A stretch of DNA of 11,731 nucleotides from a bacterium UBP6_UBA1177 (GTDB lineage: Bacteria > UBP6 > UBA1177): positions 1 through 11,731 of the forward strand of contig DBYV01000067.1 of the NCBI GenBank assembly GCA_002310995.1, in the 5' to 3' direction. This document shows, in pieces, positions 6,792 to 11,731 of the stretch. The translations under genes were made by a program, and so were the position numbers. How positions within the stretch are numbered: position 1 is the stretch's first letter; the number at the start of each line of letters is the position of its first letter. Below the pieces are notes generated by a model. It did no database searches. It had not been told where the DNA came from and worked only from the letters and a program-made list of their open reading frames with translations.

Positions 6792-6845
6792 GTCATCTTG
6801 GCAAATCGGAAGATCTTAGGGATCCTTCGTTCCGCTCAGAATGAC
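6792..6845. repeat. 54-bp imperfect palindromic intergenic repeat
   Basis: The element begins GTCATCTTGGC and ends as the inverse complement of GTCATTCTGAGCGGAACGAA. The two halves pair imperfectly around a centre of a few bases at the AGATCT/GGATCC-like arms (6812-6825). The right half is of a type I know from many unrelated bacterial genomes (GTCATTCTGAGCG.AGCGAAG.ATC), where it is scattered between genes. It could form a long imperfect RNA hairpin at the end of the mutT message. It overlaps the last four codons of mutT, including the stop. Confidence 0.65.
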
Positions 6846-7219
6846 TTTACAAGCTTTTCAACGAAGGGAATATCGGCGGGCGAAAATTCGTAATCAGCAA
6901 CTTCTTTAGGCGTTATCCAGCGGATATCCCTATGTTCCAGAAGTTTAGGAGTTCCCTTCACGATCTTCGCTTCAAAAAGTGTGAGATGTACCGAAATATC
7001 TGGATAGACAAAGGTCGATTCGGCGAATTTCTCCCCTACTTCAAGCTCGATTTCAAGCTCTTCACGGCATTCTCTCGCAAGTGCAGCTTCCGGAGTCTCC
7101 CCTGCTTCGACTTTTCCGCCGGGAAATTCCCACATCAAAGGGCGCGACTTATGCTCGGGCCGCTGGCAGATCATGAATTTTTCACCATCACGCACAAGCG
7201 CTGCGACAACTTCGACCAT
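6836..7219 (-). CDS. mutT: MutT-type Nudix hydrolase (8-oxo-dGTP/NTP diphosphatase family)
   Basis: A 127-residue Nudix hydrolase that cleaves nucleoside triphosphate analogues to monophosphate and pyrophosphate, typically cleansing the pool of oxidised dGTP. The Nudix box starts at Gly35, with Glu41 and R49-E50-x-x-E53-E54. It is preceded by WEFPGGK (30-36), typical of MutT and NudG, and followed by HRDIRWI and an SPADIPFVEKL end like that of MutT. One box position deviates: the usual glycine after REUXEEX is glutamate (Glu56, EELEI). All metal-binding acidic residues remain. ATG at 7219-7217 has GGAG five bases upstream, and that site overlaps the TAG stop of the GNAT gene (8 bp apart), so the two form an operon with coupled translation. 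The last residues KSF and the stop lie inside the repeat at 6792-6845. Confidence 0.9.
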   Translation of the reverse strand: MVEVVAALVRDGEKFMICQRPEHKSRPLMWEFPGGKVEAGETPEAALARECREELEIELEVGEKFAESTFVYPDISVHLTLFEAKIVKGTPKLLEHRDIRWITPKEVADYEFSPADIPFVEKLVKSF

Positions 7220-7227
7220 TTTTACTC

Positions 7228-7770
7228 CTATTTTACGATATCGGTATTGATTATATGCCGCCAGAACCAGCCGAAGTAGCTATCCATCATCGGTTTGTAT
7301 TCTTCAGGCTCGACTTTGCCGCCGGAACCCATTATCGCATAAACCATCTTGAGTTCACTCAGTTTGTATGGCAGATCCTGCAGGCCGCAGTTTAGATAAA
7401 AGTTGTGCCGTTTCACCCTTTCTTCGGGGTTGTCGCACTCTTCAAGCCAGTTTTCAAGCGCCAGAAACAAGCGTTTTCCTTTGTAATGCTCAATCATTGC
7501 CTTTACAGCCGCAGTGCCGTAGCCCTTTCCGCGCAACTTTTCGTCAATCGCGAAAAAGAAGAGATAAGCAAGATCGCCTGAATGGACAAGGTAAGCGAAA
7601 CCAACCCACAGATCACCTTCAAAAAGGTTCCAGAAGTCGGCTTTTCCCTGAAGCGCGCGCTTTTTAAGAAGCCGGAAAGGAAACCGCTCGTTTGCCGGAA
7701 ATGCCCTTAAATAAAGCTCTTCCACGCGATCCATCTCAGCTTTTGTATTTTCAATTCTGACAAGTTTCAT
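7228..7770 (-). CDS. GNAT-family N-acetyltransferase
   Basis: A 180-residue acetyltransferase of the GNAT fold, expected to transfer an acetyl group from acetyl-CoA to an amine; the substrate is unknown. Motif A is visible as FAIDEKLRGKGYGTAAVKAM with the CoA pyrophosphate loop RGKGYG at 80-85. Motif B follows as HNFYLNCGL at about 122-130. The N-terminus (RVEELYLRAFPANERFPF) is of the kind seen in many small bacterial GNAT proteins. I chose ATG at 7770-7768 with GGAG six bases upstream. A longer reading from a TTG at 7815 has no ribosome site. A perfect TTGACA at 7842-7837 on this strand lacks a good -10 box at the right distance, so the promoter is uncertain. The gene is first in an operon with mutT; a shared function is not evident. 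Confidence 0.85.
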   Translation of the reverse strand: MKLVRIENTKAEMDRVEELYLRAFPANERFPFRLLKKRALQGKADFWNLFEGDLWVGFAYLVHSGDLAYLFFFAIDEKLRGKGYGTAAVKAMIEHYKGKRLFLALENWLEECDNPEERVKRHNFYLNCGLQDLPYKLSELKMVYAIMGSGGKVEPEEYKPMMDSYFGWFWRHIINTDIVK

Positions 7771-7935
7771 CAAACTCTCCGCTTTTTTCTGCCAAATAAA
7801 CCCAGCCGCTGCCAAGTTTTTGCAATGTTACGATTTTGTCAACATCAATTTTCAAAAACCAAAAAAATTAAATCTTTATTTTCTTTCAATTAGGTTTAAA
7901 ATATTATGTTTTTTTGTTTATTTAAGGAGGTTGTC

Positions 7936-9015
7936 ATGAAAAAGTCATTTTTGATTCTCTTTATCGTTTTTTTTGTTGCTGTCGGTTGCGGAGATGAAGC
8001 TGCAAAACGACTTTCACCCGTGGCAAATGAAGATCATGATCAAAATCCTGACGAAGATTCCGATACGCCGGACACTGCCAACACTTCTGATACAAAGGAC
8101 ACTTCAGACACTAGTGACACCTCTGACACGAGCGACACCTCTGACACGAGTGACACCTCTGACACGAGTGATACCTCTGACACGAGCGATACTTCCGATA
8201 CCAGCGACACTTCAGACACAAGTGATACCTCTGACACGAGTGACACCTCTGATACGAGCGATACCTCTGACACGAGTGACACCTCTGATACGAGCGATAC
8301 CTCTGATACGAGCGATACTTCCGATACCGGCGACGACGGAGACACCCAGCCGCAGGAGAGAACCGTTTCGTGCACAGGGCTTCCCGAAAATGCAGAATGG
8401 AACCCTGCTTCCGTAATAACACAGATCTGCATTTCCAATAACTGCGAACCTTCCAGCACAGGTTATTACAACGAAGAAGAGGCAGATTCAATCACCACCA
8501 TATCAACTCCTGAGCCTGTCAATTCCTTGATGCAGCCGTGCCCTGACGGACAAGCTCCGCAAAACGGCATCTGCGTGACATGCGGAAGATACATAAGCAA
8601 GGTATCAATAGAGGAATCGGATGCAGGAACAAAAATACTTGATCCTAACAAGTGCTATACATCCTATAAATACAATAACCAAGGCAACATAGTCTGGAAC
8701 AGTCTTACCCATGTCTGCTGCTGCGGCGACATCAACAATCCGCTTTATACTGTAAAAAATAATGAAATCGCAGCTCTGACTCCACCCTATTCGCTTGTTG
8801 ACGGGGAAATGGTCTGCAAAGTCCCGGGCTGCAACAAAGGCTTTATTTACGAAAAGACAACCGACAAATGCTACGAATGTCTCGGCAAACTCTCTTTCAA
8901 CGGCGACAACTATCAATGTGAAACCGAAATATCTTCCGAATGCCGTTTCAAATGCAAAGAAAATTTCACATGGAACGATTTTTCATGCGTTAGCGAAATA
9001 GACAACGAAGAGTGA
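7936..9015 (+). CDS. surface lipoprotein with Asp-Thr-Ser repeat stalk and Cys-rich C-terminal domain
   Basis: The signal peptide is MKKSFLILFIVFFVAVGC with a lipobox ending at Cys18, so the product is probably lipid-anchored. After an Asp-rich linker, residues 55-132 are 26 copies of D-T-S (the last is DTG), an acidic unstructured stalk. The C-terminal 227 residues contain 18 cysteines, including a CCC run, suggesting a disulfide-rich exported domain. The opening CTGLPENAEWN and the closing ECRFKCKENFTWNDFSC look like two halves of a module I associate with tandem arrays in large surface proteins of deltaproteobacterial type; this is from memory. The start at 7936 is set by a perfect AAGGAGG five bases upstream (7924-7930). 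An upstream in-frame ATG at 7906 would spoil the signal peptide. The function is unknown; it is convergent with another Cys-rich lipoprotein. Confidence 0.85.
   Translation: MKKSFLILFIVFFVAVGCGDEAAKRLSPVANEDHDQNPDEDSDTPDTANTSDTKDTSDTSDTSDTSDTSDTSDTSDTSDTSDTSDTSDTSDTSDTSDTSDTSDTSDTSDTSDTSDTSDTSDTSDTSDTSDTGDDGDTQPQERTVSCTGLPENAEWNPASVITQICISNNCEPSSTGYYNEEEADSITTISTPEPVNSLMQPCPDGQAPQNGICVTCGRYISKVSIEESDAGTKILDPNKCYTSYKYNNQGNIVWNSLTHVCCCGDINNPLYTVKNNEIAALTPPYSLVDGEMVCKVPGCNKGFIYEKTTDKCYECLGKLSFNGDNYQCETEISSECRFKCKENFTWNDFSCVSEIDNEE
8098..8331 (+). repeat. in-frame tandem repeat, 13 units of 18 bp (DTSDTS)
   Basis: Each 18-base unit reads GAY ACN TCN GAY ACN AGY. Thirteen consecutive units (8098-8331) keep this form, with serine always written TCN first and AGY second; the last AGY position is GGC (Gly). 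The most frequent versions are GAC ACC TCT GAC ACG AGT/AGC. Units at 8098, 8188, 8206 and 8314 carry different third bases. The 18-base rather than 9-base DNA period shows that a two-codon-set unit was duplicated. Copy number is likely to vary between strains. Confidence 0.95.
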
Positions 9016-9042
9016 TCTGATCTTTTTACCCGAAACTTCTTA

Positions 9043-9066
9043 TTTTTTGCCGATAACGGCAAGAAA
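9043..9066. terminator. hairpin between the two convergent lipoprotein genes
   Basis: TTGCCG (9047-9052) and CGGCAA (9057-9062) pair around ATAA. On the plus strand the stem extends outward to TTTT/GAAA with one G-U pair. It lies midway in the 54-bp gap between two converging stop codons, where a shared terminator is expected. Neither strand has a downstream T-run, so it is not a canonical intrinsic terminator. Confidence 0.35.
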
Positions 9067-9069
9067 CAG

Positions 9070-11412
9070 CTATCTCACACATTTTACACTATGGAGCTCC
9101 CATTTGTCTTCCCGTTCGATTTTTCCACTCTTTAAGTCAACGCACCACGCTTCGTTGTCATAATATGAATAGTCATAATAATCGTCATCATCCTCCTCAT
9201 AATCACGCACTTTTCTCAGTACATCGTCTGTTTTTGCGATATTGGTAGTGGAACTCCAGAGAAATGAATCCATTACATCCATATCAGGGAAATATGTAGC
9301 CATATCCGATTTTTCATAGTTTACAAGTGAAAAAAGCTCGTTTCTGTTCGGCAGTCTCCAGTCTGAATAACCTGCATATTCGAGGTTTTCGCAGTATGCA
9401 AGAGCATCCGCCCAATTCAGCTCCGACGGAGCGTTTGACTTCTGCCATATCAGATCGGTCGCAGGGTCTTTTACTATTTTCTCTCCGTTGTTTTTCGATA
9501 TTTCAAACTTTGAAGAATGTTCCTTTTTATCTCCTTTCACGCATATAAAATCCATTTCATACCCGGTGGATCTTACTTCAGTCATACCGATCCAAACTAC
9601 CAGAACATTTTTTCCGTATAAAGTCCCTGACATAAGGCGGTAAGCGCTTATTCCCAACTCAGACCAGAATTCAGGACCGCTGTAATCGTTTGTATCGACA
9701 AGATTCACAAGTTCCCATATCTCAGGCAGCCGCCATCCCTCTCCGACATTTTCGCAGTACGCTTTAGCATCGTCATACTTCAATTGTTTGTCTGCCGACA
9801 GCCAGTTAAGACCTGAAGCGTGTTCAGTTATAATTCCGTATGATGAAGTAAAATTGAGCGGCTTGCAAGTTTTGCCGGCATACTGGGAATCCTGACCGAA
9901 AAGCTCTCCCCCTTCTTCAGCACATGGCATCTCGAACTCTTTTGCCCATTTACTCGGTGATTTATAATTTTCTTCGTTGTAGCAGAGCTTCTGCCCCGTG
10001 CAGATATTTTTTGAAATATCGATTTCTTCACATTTTTTGCCGTTTATCCGATAACCGTCCTTACATTTGCAGGTATAAGTTTTCAGGTCTTTTGCAACAC
10101 ACTTTTCTCCATCTTTGCACGAATCGGCTTTGCAGGGGCTTGCGCACTTTTTTCCGTCCCAGAAAAAACCTTCAGCGCAGGCGCAGCGGTATCTTTTCGC
10201 ACTTTTCGGGAAACACTCGTCCAAAGCGTTTTCAATATCTTTGCACGGATCGTATCTGCACGGATCTTCAACACATCCTTCGCCGTTCCAGAAAAAACCG
10301 CCCTCGCAAAGTCCGCCGCCTCTGACACAGAAAGTTCCGTATTCTATATTTTTTTCCCGGGTTTCAGTGTAGCCGCCGAGCGCCGAAAACGTATAAGCTT
10401 CTTCAGGGGAACCGATTTTTGTTGAAGAAGACCAGAAAAGATGAGGATAATCGGTAATTTCCACTGCAAATCTTCTGATTTCGTAATTGTACATCGTGAA
10501 AAGTTCGTTTATGCTCGGCAGTCTCCAGTCGCTGAAACCTGCATATTCAAGATTCTCGCAGTAGAAAAGAGCTTCTTCCCAGTTTTTTTCCGTCTCAAGA
10601 TTTTTCTGCCACAGCAATTTGTAGCGGGACCCTTCCAGAACCTCGTCTCCGGCCATACTTTTCGTTACAAGCAATGAATAAGTATCATACTTTTCGCCCC
10701 TGACGCAACGCAGGATGTGGCTTTCCTCCTTCTGTGCGATAGTTGTTTCGACATCGTATACAGACTGCTCTCCTGAATCATTATGATCTTTGATAATATA
10801 CGGGTAATAATTGCCAGAATAGTCGGAATAATCCATTGATGAAGTCCAAAAATAAAGATCATCGGAACTGTTCTGCCGATATTCAAAACCGCTTTCTGCC
10901 GCCTCCTCATCGTTCAATCCGGCAATAGTCACTGTTTCCGGAAGAGTGGGAAGGCGCCAGTAGCTGAAGCCGCCGTATTCAAGATTTTTGCAGAAATCAG
11001 ATGCCTCTTTCCAAGTTCTTTCTAGAAAAAATGAAGATGTCCACTCCAGTCCGGTATAGTTGTCAACTGTCACTTTTTCATCTTTGACATCCGACTTTAC
11101 CGAAAAATGTCTTTTAGTGCAGAATCCGCGCTTTGAATACTGCGCATCCTGGCCGTAAAATTTTTCTCCGTATTCAGGACAAACTATTTCGCCTTCGTTG
11201 TCATAACACAAATCAAAGTTCCGGCATACAAAGGCTTCATTCGTCGCTGGATAAAGCACATAGTCTTCATCTTCTTCATCAATCGTTCCGCTTTCCCTTC
11301 CGTCAGAATCGCTGCCTTTATTTGCATCCGATTCAGCAGCCGACTTGGAAGAAGAACATGAAAAAAGAAAAACAAGAGAAAAAATGATCAATAATTTAAA
11401 TAAATTTCGCAT
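9070..11412 (-). CDS. large lipoprotein with four Lcl (DUF1566) domains and an EGF-like linker
   Basis: A 780-residue exported lipoprotein: MRNLFKLLIIFSLVFLFSC gives a lipobox ending at Cys19, followed by a Ser/Asp-rich linker. The rest is a duplicated unit. Each half begins with a Cys-flanked head (63-98 with FYGQDAQY; 471-516 with LFGQDSQY) and carries two Lcl C-terminal/DUF1566 domains marked by WRLP at 152-155, 296-299, 560-563 and 685-688. Three of the four have the form EN/KNLEY.G.S.WRLP; the third is shorter. Between the halves (369-462) is a Cys-rich EGF-like region with CEGGFFWNGEGC, CAEGFFWDGKKC and CKDGYRINGKKC. Lcl domains occur in adhesin-like and other surface proteins, and binding outside the cell is a reasonable inference. 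ATG at 11412-11410 has a modest GAGG five bases upstream. An acidic Asp/Tyr-rich insert lies at 738-752. Confidence 0.88.
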   Translation of the reverse strand: MRNLFKLLIIFSLVFLFSCSSSKSAAESDANKGSDSDGRESGTIDEEDEDYVLYPATNEAFVCRNFDLCYDNEGEIVCPEYGEKFYGQDAQYSKRGFCTKRHFSVKSDVKDEKVTVDNYTGLEWTSSFFLERTWKEASDFCKNLEYGGFSYWRLPTLPETVTIAGLNDEEAAESGFEYRQNSSDDLYFWTSSMDYSDYSGNYYPYIIKDHNDSGEQSVYDVETTIAQKEESHILRCVRGEKYDTYSLLVTKSMAGDEVLEGSRYKLLWQKNLETEKNWEEALFYCENLEYAGFSDWRLPSINELFTMYNYEIRRFAVEITDYPHLFWSSSTKIGSPEEAYTFSALGGYTETREKNIEYGTFCVRGGGLCEGGFFWNGEGCVEDPCRYDPCKDIENALDECFPKSAKRYRCACAEGFFWDGKKCASPCKADSCKDGEKCVAKDLKTYTCKCKDGYRINGKKCEEIDISKNICTGQKLCYNEENYKSPSKWAKEFEMPCAEEGGELFGQDSQYAGKTCKPLNFTSSYGIITEHASGLNWLSADKQLKYDDAKAYCENVGEGWRLPEIWELVNLVDTNDYSGPEFWSELGISAYRLMSGTLYGKNVLVVWIGMTEVRSTGYEMDFICVKGDKKEHSSKFEISKNNGEKIVKDPATDLIWQKSNAPSELNWADALAYCENLEYAGYSDWRLPNRNELFSLVNYEKSDMATYFPDMDVMDSFLWSSTTNIAKTDDVLRKVRDYEEDDDDYYDYSYYDNEAWCVDLKSGKIEREDKWELHSVKCVR

Positions 11413-11442
11413 TTCTGCCTCGCATCACAATGAGCAGCAAAT

Positions 11443-11470
11443 AGTTTACTTCATTTCAACTTTTTGTCCA
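11443..11470 (-). promoter_or_regulatory. possible promoter of the Lcl lipoprotein gene
   Basis: On the minus strand TGGACA (11470-11465) and TAAACT (11448-11443) are separated by 16 bases, with five and four of six consensus matches. The position, about 30 bp before the ATG, is suitable. The match is weak enough that chance cannot be excluded. Confidence 0.3.
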
Positions 11471-11472
11471 GC

Positions 11473-11494
11473 AAGCAGCAGCAGCCTGCTTTTT
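11473..11494 (+). terminator. terminator-like hairpin with T-run reading on the plus strand
   Basis: AAGCAG (11473-11478) and CTGCTT (11486-11491) pair around a seven-base loop CAGCAGC, and the T-run continues to 11494. It would terminate plus-strand transcripts, yet no plus-strand gene ends here. On the minus strand it follows the Fic stop by about 20 bases but has A instead of T after the stem. It may restrain antisense transcription, or be a chance product of a CAG-rich stretch. Confidence 0.35.
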
Positions 11495-11512
11495 CGTGCC
11501 AATCTGATTTTT

Positions 11513-11731
11513 TCAATATTTGATCCTGAAATAATCAAGCAGTGCTTTGTAGTCATCCTGTGCCGAAAGGCAGGTATCGCGCAGGAATGCGTTGTGTTTT
11601 CCCCAGTTCTGGATACCGCGGTAGTAATAAAGGCGCAGATTTTCTGTGATTATGAACGGAACGATTCCCGCTTTCAGGCACTGCCAGAACATGAGAAGTC
11701 TGCCGACTCTGCCGTTTCCGTCCTGGAACGG
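11513..11731 (-). CDS. C-terminal part of a Fic (fido-domain) protein, 5' end outside the window
   Basis: The last 72 codons of an open frame enter from the right edge and stop at TGA 11515-11513. The first visible residues PFQDGNGRVGRLLMF fit the Fic active-site motif HPFx(D/E)GNGRxxR; the catalytic histidine would be the codon just outside the window. The acidic residue and the GNGR phosphate-binding loop are intact, and the remainder (LRLYYYRGIQNWG...AFLRDTCLSAQDDY) is a helical end like those of Fic proteins. Members usually transfer AMP or another nucleotide part to a protein hydroxyl group, or act as toxins in toxin-antitoxin pairs. An inhibitory helix cannot be judged because the N-terminus is missing. 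It ends about 100 bp upstream of the Lcl lipoprotein on the same strand. Confidence 0.85.
   Translation of the reverse strand, partial: PFQDGNGRVGRLLMFWQCLKAGIVPFIITENLRLYYYRGIQNWGKHNAFLRDTCLSAQDDYKALLDYFRIKY

Noticed and set aside
7771..7815. Longer GNAT reading from a TTG
   Set aside because: It has no ribosome site, whereas the ATG at 7770 has GGAG six bases upstream and the family N-terminus begins there.
7814..7842. Promoter for the GNAT-mutT operon with perfect TTGACA
   Set aside because: The hexamer at the right distance (AAACTT) is a poor -10 box, so it is mentioned only in the GNAT entry.
7906..7935. Upstream in-frame ATG for the DTS lipoprotein
   Set aside because: The ATG at 7936 has a perfect Shine-Dalgarno and begins a proper signal peptide; the longer form would bury it.
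8098..8331. CRISPR-like array
   Set aside because: The units are contiguous with no spacers and lie in frame within a lipoprotein gene.
8040..8459. Antisense frames across the DTS repeat (SEVSLVSEVSL repeats)
   Set aside because: They are by-products of the 18-bp tandem repeat read on the other strand and in other frames; there is no start signal or domain.

Overview
The window reads as chromosomal DNA of an uncultured-type Gram-negative bacterium of moderate to low GC. Two large lipoproteins, one with an Asp-Thr-Ser repeat stalk and one built from Lcl/DUF1566 domains, together with an aryl-polyene-type fatty acid/polyketide gene trio, suggest an outer-membrane organism with myxobacterial or other deltaproteobacterial affinities. 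That placement is inference from gene style and no marker gene fixes it. There is no transposase, integrase, phage gene or CRISPR array.

Layout. Positions 1-22 hold the first seven codons of a minus-strand secreted protein that leaves the window. A complete UvrD/Rep/PcrA-type helicase follows (132-2141, minus, TTG start). Upstream of it is an AT-rich gap of about 300 bp with a cluster of DnaA-box-like 9-mers (TTTTCCACA and TTTTCAACA). Then come an unrecognised membrane-anchored protein (2445-3119, minus, GTG start) and, directly upstream of it, tRNA-Pro(CGG) (3137-3213, minus). Two divergent promoters separate the tRNA from a tightly overlapping plus-strand operon (3336-5846). This operon encodes an ApeP-like dehydratase subunit, a FabG/ApeQ ketoreductase and an ApeR-like ketosynthase. 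It is followed convergently by a UbiA-superfamily prenyltransferase close to decaprenyl-phosphate phosphoribosyltransferase (5856-6725, minus).

The right half starts with a GNAT-MutT two-gene operon (7770-6836, minus). The stop codon of the mutT gene lies inside a 54-bp imperfect palindrome of a widely dispersed intergenic type. Next is a plus-strand lipoprotein (7936-9015) with 13 units of an 18-bp repeat in which serine is written alternately TCN and AGY. Convergent to it is a 780-residue lipoprotein (9070-11412, minus) with four Lcl domains in a duplicated two-by-two layout around an EGF-like linker. At the right edge is the C-terminal end of a Fic protein (11513-11731, minus), recognised by its PFQDGNGRVGR motif.

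How the genes work together. The trio could carry out ketosynthase, ketoreductase and dehydratase steps of a polyene-type elongation cycle. It lacks an acyl carrier protein, a starter-activating enzyme and a second dehydratase, and the ApeP-like subunit lacks the FabZ catalytic histidine, so partners must lie elsewhere. The two convergent lipoproteins share a Cys-rich motif style and may act together at the cell surface. The points most worth a second look are the stand-alone aryl-polyene-like trio, the DnaA-box cluster, the serine-codon alternation in the stalk repeat and the duplicated Lcl lipoprotein.
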